A stretch of 64,000 bases of DNA, from the NCBI RefSeq assembly GCF_029968095.1, contig NZ_JASCIR010000026.1, positions 32,124 to 96,123 of the forward strand. Reading direction: 5' to 3'. The translations under genes and the position numbers were made by a program. This document shows positions 9,364 through 17,883 of the stretch, in pieces (the first letter of the stretch is position 1; every line of letters starts with the position of its first letter). Under the pieces are notes generated by a model. That model was not told the DNA's origin and searched no databases. It was given only the letters and a program-made list of their open reading frames with translations. This DNA comes from Streptomyces solicavernae (lineage in GTDB: Bacteria > Actinomycetota > Actinomycetes > Streptomycetales > Streptomycetaceae).

Positions 9364-9528
9364 ATGAACCGGTTGGCTAGTGCGACCTCGCCTTATCTGC
9401 TTCAGCACGCGGACAATCCGGTGGACTGGTGGCCCTGGACGCCGGAGGCTTTCGAGGAAGCACGGCGGCGTGATGTACCCGTTCTGTTGTCAGTCGGTTA
9501 CTCTGCGTGTCACTGGTGCCAGTGTTGA
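9364..9528 (+). pseudogene. DUF255/YyaL thioredoxin-domain protein, N-terminal stub (left copy)
   Basis: Fifty-four codons encode the conserved start of the DUF255 (YyaL, SPATA20-like) family: MNRLASATSPYLLQHAD, NPVDWWPW, GYSACHWC. Full-length members have about 660-680 residues; this copy ends two codons after the CxxC-like CHWC motif at TGA 9526-9528, where unrelated sequence begins. The breakpoint is the same codon at which the second copy, at 46836-48884, is interrupted. The two N-termini differ at many residues (ASATS against ANEQS, TPEAFEEARR against GEEAMTEAKR), so they are not a recent duplication. Best read as one junction of a mobile island or an older target-gene remnant. Confidence 0.85.
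9512..9521 (+). other. Candidate attachment-site core, left (ACTGGTGCCA)
   Basis: ACTGGTGCCA occurs here inside the left DUF255 stub and again at 47005-47014 inside the right DUF255 gene. The sequences on the outer side of each copy are DUF255 codons and those on the inner side are not, the arrangement expected of attL and attR after integration into this gene. A 10-bp match in a conserved coding motif (HWC) could also be plain homology. Confidence 0.5.
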
Positions 9529-9677
9529 ATGCATAGGACCAGGTAGCCCCGCCGAAGCGGGCGGCCTCGCAAACCACTGCCCTTACATCAGGATCCCGCT
9601 CCCCTCGCCGCGCTCCCCATGCACGATCCGTTGCCACACCAACGTAGAGACCTCGGCGAGGAGCATGGTGTCGAGCG

Positions 9678-9857
9678 GATCCCGGTGTGCAGCACGAACA
9701 AGATCCCGCACAACGCCTGCCGGTCAGGCACTCTCGGCCGCCCCGCCACCAACTTCGGACCCAGCTCAGGCAACAACGGCTCGACCAGCGACCGCAGTTC
9801 GTCCGAGACGATCCACGGCCGCGACTCCCTCTTCCCCACGAACAGACCAACGAGCAA
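9678..9857 (-). pseudogene. IS5-type (DUF4096) transposase, N-terminal fragment
   Basis: About 60 residues on the minus strand resemble the N-terminal DUF4096 domain of IS5-superfamily transposases: WIVSDELRSLVEPLLPEL, GRPRVPDRQALCGILFVLHTGI. The expected continuation (WxxLP, cysteine-rich WRRL) is absent because the frame shifts or the element is cut near 9678. No catalytic residues remain. No intact terminal repeats were recognised. Confidence 0.65.
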
Positions 9858-9922
9858 CCAAGCCGACAGTCACACCATCAGACACTTCTGTTAGGACCTC
9901 TAAGAACATCGGACTCAATCAT

Positions 9923-10165
9923 CTAGAGGCGCTCCAGGTCGAGGCGATGTGCTGGTGCGGCGCGCGGGCCACGCACAACGCGCGCACGGTCGGCGGCGAG
10001 ATGGTCGTGGAGGGTGAGCAGGTCGTCGTCGGCGACGTGTACCAGCCGGTCGAGGAGGTCGGGTACGAGGTGCTGTGCCGACGGCACCACCGCCGCTGGC
10101 TGACGGGCGCGGCGGCACACGCGGCGAGCATCTCGCCCGACGTCCTGCCGGTCATGCCAGGTTGA
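9923..10165 (+). pseudogene. tdk: Thymidine kinase, C-terminal fragment
   Basis: About 80 codons match the C-terminal zinc-binding part of actinobacterial thymidine kinase: CWCGARATHNARTV, MVVEGEQVVVGDV, GYEVLCRRHH and a final SPDVLPV. Family members are about 200-220 residues; the P-loop and active-site half is missing. The frame is open upstream, but the sequence before about 9923 is unrelated. There is no start or ribosome site for the fragment, so it is very probably not expressed. It shows that non-BGC genes were cut up during assembly of this locus. Confidence 0.8.
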
Positions 10166-10342
10166 CCGCTGCTGCGACGGGGGTCGCCCTATCGATGCGG
10201 CGCCGACGCTCCAGCAGTGAGGGGAGGAAGGGGATTACCCCTGTGGTCCCCGGCCGGGGTGCCGTTCGTAGGCATACTTCATCAACTCGGTCCGGGGGTT
10301 GCATGGTTACGGCCCCCGGGGCATCCGTGATCGCAGCGCAGA

Positions 10343-10639
10343 TCATAGCCGACTGATGAAAGTGCCGTTGGGAAGCTTGTGCAGCGGGCACCGAGCCGTC
10401 GGTCCGAGCTCGGCGCCGACGTCCTTGACCTTCACCGACCGCCCTGCGACCTGCACTCGCCGTACGGTCCCAGCCGTCGCCACGGCCGCGGTTTCCTGCT
10501 CGTACAGCCGTCATAGGACCCGCTCCGCCGCCGTGAGTTCCTCGTGCTCGGCGTCCATCTCGGCCAGCTGCTTGGTCAGCATCTCGGAAAGCTGGCCCAG
10601 CTCAGCCAGTCGAGCAGCGATCTTCTCTATCGACGACAC
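10343..10639 (-). pseudogene. Small coiled-coil protein gene with an in-frame stop
   Basis: A minus-strand frame begins at GTG 10639 behind a good ribosome site (GGGAGGGG) and would encode about 98 residues: a heptad-rich helix (SSIEKIAARLAELGQL, AEMDAEHEELTAAERVL) followed by a short globular tail with VRRVQVAGRSVKVKDVG and CPLHKLPNGTF. A TGA at codon 43 (10513-10511) splits it. The two halves remain in one frame, so either the gene died by a single substitution or there is a sequencing error. The family was not recognised; similar short helical proteins lie near mobile elements in Streptomyces, but that is only an impression. Confidence 0.5.
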
Positions 10640-10693
10640 GATTCCCCTCCCAAACGACGTGCCCCCGCCCGCGATCGTGGAACCTCGCCGCGC

Positions 10694-10733
10694 TCTCCTT
10701 GTGCGGCAGGGCGGTTGCTGCCGCACAAGGAGA
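10694..10733 (-). terminator. Hairpin terminator for the LuxC/LuxE-like operon
   Basis: Perfect 16-bp inverted repeat (10694-10709 and 10718-10733) with an 8-nt loop, about 90 bases past the stop codon of the minus-strand gene at 10823. No other gene end is nearby. Confidence 0.8.
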
Positions 10734-10822
10734 CAGGGTCGCGGCGCAGATGCGGCTCATGAGTTCTGCCCTGCACTCGCGGCCAAGGGAAGGCCCGGAG
10801 CTCTACGAAGATGGATCCAGGC

Positions 10823-11926
10823 TCAGTACACGCCCTCCACTCGCCTGCCCTCGGTGAACTCAGGGCTGAACGGGTCGCCGACCCATGCCCACGGGAACAG
10901 TTCCGCGGCGGCACCGTATGGCTTCACCCGGCGGGCCCGGTCGCGTTCGAGGAAGCCCGGCAGGAGCTGGTCGTCCGTGAGCCTCCACACCCGCACCCTG
11001 CCCTCCTCGCCGTAGGCGACCGGGTTCTTGTCGTCGTCCACCACGTCGATGGCCACCGAGGGCGAGCTCGGGATGTAGACCAACTGGTGTTCGTCCTCCG
11101 GCTCGAACGGCTTCTGCCAGCTGATGCTGGTCGTCGACGAGCCGTACATGCCGAGTACCGGCACGCCCGGGAACACATCCTCGCGCAGCAGCTTGTGCGA
11201 TTGCACCGGCAGCGTGGTGCCAGCGTGCACGACGCCCCGAACATCCTTCAGGAACTTGGCATCCACGTACTCGGGGATCATCTCGAGGAGGCGGGCGGTC
11301 CCGTAGATGACGCCGATCCGCTGCGACTGCAGTACGGCGGTCACCTGGTCCCAGATGTGCTGGACGTAGCGGTCGTACGCCTGGGTCATGCCCTCCTCGC
11401 CGAAGATCTTCACGATCCGCGGGTCGAGGTCGATCGAGAAGAACATTCCGCCCCGGGACTCCGCCCAGTCGAGCACGAGTCGGCCGATGGTGTGCGGGCC
11501 CATCGGCGAGATGTACAGCCAGTTGCAGTCCCGCGGAATGCCGTGGGTGTCCATGGCGTAGTGGGAGAACTCGCTCACGTGCTTCCAGTAGGCGCCACCC
11601 CAGGTGGCGTGTTTGGGCAGTCCGGTCGTGCCACCGGTCTGCGCCGCCCAGAGGAAGTCGTCGTCACGCACCACATCGGCCGGGATGAAGTCCTCGACGG
11701 GACGGCGGCGGCTCGCCTCCTCGTAGGCCTCCTGGTCGGCCTCGTCCCGGAACGCAAGGAGTTCCTGGGCGGACTCCCATCCGTCCACCTTGGAGTAGGC
11801 GTCCGTGCCGAGCTTCCTGTCCCGCTCCAGCCAGAACGGAGACCCCGTCTCGGGGTGCAGGTGGCGCCGCACGACCGCTCGTGCATGAGCGTCGGACACC
11901 GCGTGCAGGGGCAGCGGATTGTTCAT
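10823..11926 (-). CDS. LuxE-like / PaaK-like adenylate-forming acyl-protein synthetase
   Basis: A 367-residue member of the ANL superfamily of the LuxE and phenylacetate-CoA ligase type, much shorter than a full acyl-CoA synthetase. It has the phosphate-binding loop TGGTTGLPKH (about residue 97) and an SSTTSISW stretch near 272. LuxE enzymes activate a carboxylate as acyl-AMP and pass it to LuxC for reduction to an aldehyde. The start at ATG 11926 has GGAG 6 nt upstream; an upstream TTG (11938) has none. It follows the LuxC-like gene with only 13 bases between, so the pair most likely form one acid reductase. The substrate is unknown; a glutamate-type acid giving a semialdehyde for the CarB step, or a side-chain acid, are both possible. 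Confidence 0.75.
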   Translation of the reverse strand: MNNPLPLHAVSDAHARAVVRRHLHPETGSPFWLERDRKLGTDAYSKVDGWESAQELLAFRDEADQEAYEEASRRRPVEDFIPADVVRDDDFLWAAQTGGTTGLPKHATWGGAYWKHVSEFSHYAMDTHGIPRDCNWLYISPMGPHTIGRLVLDWAESRGGMFFSIDLDPRIVKIFGEEGMTQAYDRYVQHIWDQVTAVLQSQRIGVIYGTARLLEMIPEYVDAKFLKDVRGVVHAGTTLPVQSHKLLREDVFPGVPVLGMYGSSTTSISWQKPFEPEDEHQLVYIPSSPSVAIDVVDDDKNPVAYGEEGRVRVWRLTDDQLLPGFLERDRARRVKPYGAAAELFPWAWVGDPFSPEFTEGRRVEGVY

Positions 11927-11939
11927 GAACGTCTCCAAG

Positions 11940-13334
11940 TCAGTGGGGAAGTACGGGCTTCTTCTGGAAGAGGAAGTCGGCGAGGTAGCCCTCCTGGGGG
12001 TCGATCGGGTCGTATCCCCGGTCGAACTGCTCGCCGTGGAACACCTTGGTAATGGACGGCTCGGCGACCAGCAGATCGAGCAGTTCGTCGTCCTTTCCGG
12101 TCAGGGACACGATGAGGGAGTCCCGGCAGGCGTGGGCGAGCTCCGCGCGCGGCACCTCGGTCACCGTGACGAAGGGGAAGGGAAGTTCCACCCGGACCAG
12201 CGGTGAGTCCGGCTGCACCCGCAACACGGTGGGCCGCAGAAACCGGGTTCCGTCCAGCTCCACCCGGAGCGGCACGTCGGTCAGTCGCGCCGTGACGTCC
12301 TCCGCTCCCGCCGCGATCTCCCGTTCGACCAGCTTGGCCACGTAGTTCCAGTCGTCAGGGTCGGTGAACGCCGGGATGTTCGCGGCCGGATCCGCCAGCG
12401 GCAGCACCGGGAACTCCGCGAACTTCGCCGCGAGCGACTCCGCCGCCTCCTGCGCCGACCAGGGGACCGCGATGCTGCTGACGTTGGTGCACAACCGCCC
12501 GCAGCCCTGGAAGGCGAGCCGCGCGAGCCGCGTCCAGGCCTCGTCCCCGGGGTCCTCCGGCAGCACGGCCTTGCTGCGGCCGAAGTGGTACAGCTTCAGC
12601 TTGGTCGGGTCGAGGCCCGGCGGATACTGCTCACCCGGCCAGATGACCTGGTCGGCCAGCCGGTGAAAGGTCTCGGCGCTGTCATGGCAGATCGACACAG
12701 CACCGTCGGGAAGCCCCGCCTCGTACAGCGCCTCGACGAAGATCGCCGCCACGAACGGATCGTGCTTCGAGGTGCTGACCAGGGTCGGCCTCCGGCTCGC
12801 AAGCACCTGGAGCCACTCGATGGCGATGGTCGGGAAGTTGGCGGGCACCCGCACCATGGCGGTGCGCCCGGCGGGCAGCCAGGACCAACCGCGCCCGGTC
12901 TGACCGGTCCGGTACGGGGAGGTGGTGCCGTCCAGTGACTGAACGGCCATGATGTCGTCAAGGCGCAGCATCTGGTCCACGACGGCCAGGATGCCGCGGG
13001 CGGCCCGGCGCACTGGCAGCCCGCAGGCCGAAGAGAGGGCAGCCAGCTCTGCGGTGAGCGCGCCGCCCTCGACCCGGTGACGGACGATCTCGGCCGCGCG
13101 GCGGAACAGCGCGAACCACTCGTCGTCGTCGATGGATTGCAGTGCCGGAACGGCTGCCTTGGCACGGTTCACCATGCGCTGCTGCACCAGGCGGCTCGCG
13201 TGGTCCACGGTGGCGACCGGTTCGCCGCGGCATCCGGACAGCTCGGCAGGGCGGGCGGACCAGGTCGGCTCGGCGCCCACCCAGGAGGGCACGGCGGGCA
13301 GGCGCTTCGCGGTGGCGGTTGGCGGTTGCGACAA
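11940..13334 (-). CDS. LuxC-like acyl-CoA/acyl-protein reductase
   Basis: A 464-residue aldehyde-dehydrogenase-fold protein of the LuxC acyl reductase family. The region PANFPTIAIEWLQVLASRRP (about residues 182-201) corresponds to the nucleotide-binding part, and the likely catalytic cysteine is in QGCGRLCTNV (about residue 299). LuxC takes an acyl thioester and NADPH and releases an aldehyde. The start is a TTG at 13334 preceded by AGGGAG at 8 nt; no ATG or GTG with a ribosome site exists in the right place. It sits between the NRDE gene (11 bases upstream) and the LuxE-like gene (13 bases downstream) in one minus-strand operon divergent from argJ. Such a reductase pair is not part of the known carbapenem or clavam pathways. 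Confidence 0.75.
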   Translation of the reverse strand: MSQPPTATAKRLPAVPSWVGAEPTWSARPAELSGCRGEPVATVDHASRLVQQRMVNRAKAAVPALQSIDDDEWFALFRRAAEIVRHRVEGGALTAELAALSSACGLPVRRAARGILAVVDQMLRLDDIMAVQSLDGTTSPYRTGQTGRGWSWLPAGRTAMVRVPANFPTIAIEWLQVLASRRPTLVSTSKHDPFVAAIFVEALYEAGLPDGAVSICHDSAETFHRLADQVIWPGEQYPPGLDPTKLKLYHFGRSKAVLPEDPGDEAWTRLARLAFQGCGRLCTNVSSIAVPWSAQEAAESLAAKFAEFPVLPLADPAANIPAFTDPDDWNYVAKLVEREIAAGAEDVTARLTDVPLRVELDGTRFLRPTVLRVQPDSPLVRVELPFPFVTVTEVPRAELAHACRDSLIVSLTGKDDELLDLLVAEPSITKVFHGEQFDRGYDPIDPQEGYLADFLFQKKPVLPH

Positions 13335-13345
13335 GATGGATCTCC

Positions 13346-14047
13346 CTAGCGGTGGTTGCGCACGTGGTCGGTCACCCGGAGCCAGGTTTCTGGGGTCTGT
13401 GGGTCTGCGGTGAAGTCGTAGGTGAGTCCGTCCTGACGGACAGAGACAAGCGCGGCCGAGGTCGAGCCGTACGGCCGACCCGCTTCGAGCCGGTTGACGA
13501 GCAGGGCCTCCTGTGCGGCGGGGGAAGGCTCGGGGTGTTCGAGCAGGGTCCGCCATGCGTCGTCGGCGAGGCCGGCCAGTTTCGGCAGGAAGCGGCGGAC
13601 CCGCGCATGTTCCAGGTCGTCGAGTCCGCCGTAGGTGAGCGTGTGGTTGCCTGCGGGCACCTCCCGGGTTTGCAGTCGGTGCCCGTCCCAACTCACCACC
13701 TGTGCCCGGCCGGGTTCGGCGTGCAGCAAGTGGAAGCCGGGCAGGTTGGCGACGTCGTCCTGGGTCGGCACGCCGCGCCGGAGCATCCGCAGCGGCAGCG
13801 CGCCACGGCTGCCGGGATTCTCAGGTATCTCGCCCGGACCGTTCACGAGCACCGCGGCCGCGGAGCGGTCGGTCCGCACGGCGAGCCAGGTCCCACCCGA
13901 GATCAGGTCCAGCCCTCCGACGAGGTTCGGGTCAGGCCAGTGCCTGTCCGGTAACGACCAGGGCCGGTCCAGGAATTCGTCCCGCACGGCGGCCATCAGC
14001 ACGGCCGCGTCCGGGCCCGCGTGGACCCGAAACAATATGGTGCACAT
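13346..14047 (-). CDS. NRDE/TANGO2-family protein
   Basis: A 233-residue protein of the NRDE (TANGO2) family. The start at 14047 gives the family's hallmark N-terminus MC followed by TILFRV, so the cysteine could be an Ntn-type nucleophile after methionine removal; a longer frame from 14077 would bury it. Further family features are AAVRDEFLDRPW (about 27) and GGTWLAV (about 57). The biochemical role of NRDE proteins is unsettled (a haem or acyl-chain handling role has been proposed for TANGO2). It is first in the operon with the LuxC/LuxE-like pair. In a beta-lactam cluster an Ntn-type amidase could remove or transfer an acyl group, but that is inference. Confidence 0.72.
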   Translation of the reverse strand: MCTILFRVHAGPDAAVLMAAVRDEFLDRPWSLPDRHWPDPNLVGGLDLISGGTWLAVRTDRSAAAVLVNGPGEIPENPGSRGALPLRMLRRGVPTQDDVANLPGFHLLHAEPGRAQVVSWDGHRLQTREVPAGNHTLTYGGLDDLEHARVRRFLPKLAGLADDAWRTLLEHPEPSPAAQEALLVNRLEAGRPYGSTSAALVSVRQDGLTYDFTADPQTPETWLRVTDHVRNHR

Positions 14048-14336
14048 GACTTCCCCGTAGGCCGACACCTCGTCCACTCAGACGTGATCCTGCATTCTTA
14101 TGCACTGCCTGTCCAGCGCGTGTGACGTCGCTCACGGTGCACCGAGAGATCGCGTGCGCTTCCAACTAATGCGATAGAGCTGGGCAGTTGCAGTGCTCTC
14201 GACGTCAGGCCCCTTGGGTCGCTGCGTTGAATTCCCTCGGCGATCTCGGGGGTTTGAGGTATCATCATTCGCAGCAGTGCATACTCTGTATCTCGAATGC
14301 GCGGTTCTTGACGCGTCGGATGAGAGGGGTGATGGC

Positions 14337-15491
14337 ATGTCATCACCGAGTCCACGAGGCTTTCGCAGTCGGACAGCGGCTTGGGGAATCAAGGACGATG
14401 CGGACGACTTCACGGTCGTCCTGTCGGAGGTTCCCGCCGTGGCGTCGGCGGTTTTCACCCAGTCCAGATTCGTCGGGCCCAGCGTCACGCTGGGCCGTGA
14501 GTCGATGGCAACAGGCACGGCTCGCGGTGTCGTGGTCATCGCCCGCAACGCCAACGTCGCCACCGGCGCCGAGGGCATGGCGAACGCCATGGAGGTGCGA
14601 GCAACCGTCGCCAAGGCTGCCGGAATCCCGCCCGAAGAGCTGCTGATCGCGTCCACCGGAGTCATCGGGCGCCAGTACCCGATGGACCGGGTCCGCTCCG
14701 GACTGGCCGAGCTCAAGTGGCCTCTGCCGGCAGTGGACTTGGCGGCAGCCGCGAAGGCGATCATGACCACGGACACCGTCGCCAAGCATGTGGCGCTGCC
14801 GTGCGGTGCCGCGACGGTCGGCGCCATCGCCAAGGGCGTCGGCATGATCGAGCCGAACATGGCGACGCTGCTGGTGTTCTTCTTCACCGACGCTCAACTG
14901 GATCAGCCGGTCCTTGACCAGATCTTCCGCCGGGTGGTCGACCGCACGTTCAACGCCCTCAGCATCGACACCGACACCTCCACGAGCGACACCGCCGCCA
15001 TCCTCGCCAACGGCCTGGCAGGCCCGGTGGATGAGGCCGAGTTCGAAGTAGTTCTGTATCAGGCTGCTCTGCAGCTCGTACGGAGGATCGCCTCGGACGG
15101 CGAGGGCGCCAGCAAACTGATCGAGGTGCGGGTGGTCGGCGCGCGTGACGACGCGCAAGCCAAACGGGTCGGCAAGACCGTGGTCAACTCGCCGCTGGTG
15201 AAGACCGCTGTGCACGGCGCCGACCCCAACTGGGGCCGGGTCGCCATGGCGATCGGCAAGTGCGAGGACGACCTGGACATCGACCCGGCGAACGTGGCGA
15301 TTCGGTTCGGGGACGTCGAGACGTACCCGACGCCCGCGACCGACGAGGTACTGGCCGCCGCCACTGCACACCTGAAGGGCAGCGAGATCGTGATCACCAT
15401 CGAACTCGGCATCGCCGCAGGAGAGTTCACCGTCTACGGCTGCGACCTCACCGACGGATACATCAGGATCAACGCCGACTACACGACCTGA
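14337..15491 (+). CDS. argJ: Ornithine acetyltransferase of the clavulanate OAT2 type
   Basis: A 384-residue bifunctional glutamate N-acetyltransferase/ornithine acetyltransferase. It self-cleaves at the Thr of EPNMATLL (about residue 181) to give alpha and beta chains; the family motifs ARNANVATG, ASTGVIGRQYPM, SIDTDTSTSDT, DGEGASKLIEV, DPNWGRVAMAIGK and the C-terminus VYGCDLTDGYIRINADYTT are all present. From memory the sequence is closer to OAT2 of the clavulanic acid cluster than to primary-metabolism ArgJ. Start at ATG 14337 with GAGAGGGG 7 nt upstream; the frame opens 48 codons earlier without a site. It leads a plus-strand operon running through the MFS gene at 19112. Role: arginine/ornithine supply, or acyl transfer to and from a pathway intermediate. 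Confidence 0.92.
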   Translation: MSSPSPRGFRSRTAAWGIKDDADDFTVVLSEVPAVASAVFTQSRFVGPSVTLGRESMATGTARGVVVIARNANVATGAEGMANAMEVRATVAKAAGIPPEELLIASTGVIGRQYPMDRVRSGLAELKWPLPAVDLAAAAKAIMTTDTVAKHVALPCGAATVGAIAKGVGMIEPNMATLLVFFFTDAQLDQPVLDQIFRRVVDRTFNALSIDTDTSTSDTAAILANGLAGPVDEAEFEVVLYQAALQLVRRIASDGEGASKLIEVRVVGARDDAQAKRVGKTVVNSPLVKTAVHGADPNWGRVAMAIGKCEDDLDIDPANVAIRFGDVETYPTPATDEVLAAATAHLKGSEIVITIELGIAAGEFTVYGCDLTDGYIRINADYTT

Positions 15492-15529
15492 GGCTTCCCG
15501 ACGGGAAGGTGGCAGGGGTCAAGGAGATC

Positions 15530-16633
15530 ATGCAGAGCGGCGAGAACACGCTCCTGCGGTGGGAGCGTACTGCGGACATACCCGCGGACGGCTGGGACGG
15601 TCTGGCAAGCCCGGACGACCTGTTCCTGTCGCTGCGCTGGTTGCGGGTGGTCGAGGAGACCGCCCGGACGCCGATGCGGTACTTGTACGTGCAACGCGGT
15701 GGCGAGCCGGTCGCCGCCCTGACCACCGCGCTCGCCACGGCAGACGTGCCCTGGGTGAGCGGACGGGTGGACCACCTGCTCGACCACTGCGCCGCGGAGG
15801 GATTCGACGGCGCGGCAGATCTCCAGCAGAGGCTGGGCGGTGGTGCGAGTTCCTTGCTGCCCACGGTCCACTGCGGCGGCAGACACGTCGGCCGCACCCG
15901 CGTGCTGCACACCGCCGGGCCTGACAAGGCCCCGCGTGCCGACGTCGAACTCCTGGTCATGGAGGCGGAGAAGCTGGCCGCGGACACCGATTCCGCGTCC
16001 GTGTCCTTCCCGTACGTCGACGAGCGGGACAGCACGCTCGTCGAGGTGCTGCGGGAGCGTGGCTACGCCTCTTTCACCTCCGGCAACTACCATTGGCTTT
16101 CGGTTCCCCCTGCGGGGTTTCCCGCGTATGCAGCAGCACTGCCGCGCAAGCGCCGGGTGAGCGCGCTCAGTGAGCGCTCCAAGGTGCGCGCGGCGGGCTT
16201 CGAGATCACCCACGAGCCGGTGACACCGGACATCATCGACACGTTGGCCGATCTGGAAGTGCAACTCCTTGCCAAATATGAGCTTGAGTGGCCGCACGAG
16301 CGGTCCGCTGCGGCCATCGGGACCGCCGCTGCCCGGTTCGGCGACGACGCCTCGGTGCTGCTCGCCCGGGCGGACGGCGCCCTTCGCGGGTTCGCGCTGA
16401 TGCTGCGCCGCGGCGACCAGTGGTACGCCCGTCAGTGCGGCTTCGACTACGGGTACCTCGGCAAGCTGCCGCTCTACTACGAGCTCCTCTACTACTTCGC
16501 CGTGGAGCGTGCCGCTGAGCTCAGCGTCGCAACGATCCAGTACGGCATGGGCAGCGACACCGCGAAGCGGTCCCGCGGCTGCACATCGACCCGGTTGAGC
16601 TGCCACGTCCTGCTGCTGGGGAGGCGTGGGTGA
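15530..16633 (+). CDS. FemAB/BioF2-like GNAT acyltransferase
   Basis: A 367-residue protein with the split GNAT fold seen in FemAB and BioF2-like (Acetyltransf_6) proteins: LFLSLRWLRVVEE near the N-terminus, a central AALPRKRRVSALSERSK segment and C-terminal GFALMLRRGDQWYARQCGFDY with YYELLYYFAVERA. Such proteins transfer aminoacyl or acyl groups to amines. The start is uncertain: ATG 15530 has AAGGAG only 3 nt away, and GTG 15509 is an alternative. It overlaps the next gene by 4 bases (GTGA), so translation is coupled with the ATP-grasp ligase, and together they may attach an amino-acid-like side chain. Substrate unknown. Confidence 0.65.
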   Translation: MQSGENTLLRWERTADIPADGWDGLASPDDLFLSLRWLRVVEETARTPMRYLYVQRGGEPVAALTTALATADVPWVSGRVDHLLDHCAAEGFDGAADLQQRLGGGASSLLPTVHCGGRHVGRTRVLHTAGPDKAPRADVELLVMEAEKLAADTDSASVSFPYVDERDSTLVEVLRERGYASFTSGNYHWLSVPPAGFPAYAAALPRKRRVSALSERSKVRAAGFEITHEPVTPDIIDTLADLEVQLLAKYELEWPHERSAAAIGTAAARFGDDASVLLARADGALRGFALMLRRGDQWYARQCGFDYGYLGKLPLYYELLYYFAVERAAELSVATIQYGMGSDTAKRSRGCTSTRLSCHVLLLGRRG

Positions 16634-17883
16634 GCCAAGAAGACGTCTTCGTCGTGGTGGAGACACAGCTCTCGCGCTTCGGCCTGAGCCCGCTCGCCGC
16701 GGCGCGGAAACTGGGCTTCCGCACCGTTTTCGTGGCCAGGGACCCCGGTCGTTACGTGGCGAAGTCCGGCGGGAGCGGCCCTGCCGAGCTAGCGGACCGT
16801 GTGGTTCAGGCGGACACCCGTGACGCCGCAGCCGTCGTTGCCGCCGTCCGGTCCGCCGCGGACACCGCCACGGTGCGCGGCCTGTGCACCTTCACCGACT
16901 ACAGCGTCGAAGTGGTCGCCGAGGCCGCAAGGCAGCTCGGGCTGCCCGGGCTTTCGCCGCAGGCGGCACACCGGGCGCGCAACAAGCTGGCGACGCGCAC
17001 AGCCTGTGCGCGGGCCGGGGTCCCGGGACCGCGCTTCGCGTGGACGGTCACCGAGGAGGCCGCGGTCAGCGCAGCCGACGGCATCGGCTATCCGTGCGTG
17101 GTCAAGCCGGTCACAGAGGCGGGCAGCATCGGTGTGCGACTGTGCCGCAGCGCAGCTGAAGTACGGGAACACTTCCTGGATTTGACGTCGGACGGACACG
17201 ACTTCCGAGGGCAGGCAAAGCCCGTCGGCGCACTGATCGAGGAGTACTTGATCGGCTACGAGGTGAGCGTGGAGTCCGTGCTCGCAGGCGGGCGGCGCCG
17301 CACGATCGGCGTGGTCGACAAGGTGCTCGGGGGCCACCCGCACTTCGTCGAGCTGGGGGAGAGCTTCCCGTCGATGCTCCCCGAACCGGTGACGCGCGGG
17401 GCAACCGAGGCCGCGGAAGCGGCGCTTGACGCGATCGGCCATGACTTCGGAGCGGCGCACGTCGAGCTGAAGATGACCGCGGCCGGTGCCAGGCTGGTGG
17501 AGGTCAACGCACGACCGGCCGGTGCGGAGATCACCCGGTTGATCCTCGATGCCACCGGGATCGACCTGCCTCTCCAGGTCGTCCGGCTGCACGCCGGCCT
17601 GCACGCCGAGGTCGACCAGCGGTGGCACCGCGCCGCGGCATCGCGGTACATCACGGCCGGTGCCACGGGCGCCCTCCGTGCCGTGCACGGCGCAGAGTTG
17701 GCCCGCCGGGTCGCCGACAGCGTCGAGGTGGAGCTGGAGGCGGTGGCAGGGGACCAGGTCCGCTCGCCCACCAGCAACATGGACGTGATCGGCCAGGTCG
17801 TCGCGGTTGGCGACAGCGCCGTCGAGGCGGTCAGGCTGTCCGACGCGGCGCTCGGTCAGATACAGATCGAGGTGCTCCCGTGA
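16630..17883 (+). CDS. ATP-grasp carboxylate-amine ligase
   Basis: A 417-residue ATP-grasp enzyme of the carbamoyl-phosphate-synthase-L/DdaF-like type. It contains an N-terminal pre-grasp domain, the ATP-binding segment YPCVVKPVTEAGSIGV (about 157-172), EEYLIGYEVSVESVL (about 204) and the metal-binding end LVEVNARPAGAEITR (about 289), the typical E-N-R triad. These ligases join a carboxylate to an amine through an acyl phosphate. It begins at GTG 16630 and is translationally coupled on both sides (GTGA overlaps). The clavulanic acid cluster also has an ATP-grasp enzyme (glycyl-clavaminate synthetase), so peptide-bond tailoring of the beta-lactam is a reasonable guess. Confidence 0.85.
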   Translation: MSQEDVFVVVETQLSRFGLSPLAAARKLGFRTVFVARDPGRYVAKSGGSGPAELADRVVQADTRDAAAVVAAVRSAADTATVRGLCTFTDYSVEVVAEAARQLGLPGLSPQAAHRARNKLATRTACARAGVPGPRFAWTVTEEAAVSAADGIGYPCVVKPVTEAGSIGVRLCRSAAEVREHFLDLTSDGHDFRGQAKPVGALIEEYLIGYEVSVESVLAGGRRRTIGVVDKVLGGHPHFVELGESFPSMLPEPVTRGATEAAEAALDAIGHDFGAAHVELKMTAAGARLVEVNARPAGAEITRLILDATGIDLPLQVVRLHAGLHAEVDQRWHRAAASRYITAGATGALRAVHGAELARRVADSVEVELEAVAGDQVRSPTSNMDVIGQVVAVGDSAVEAVRLSDAALGQIQIEVLP

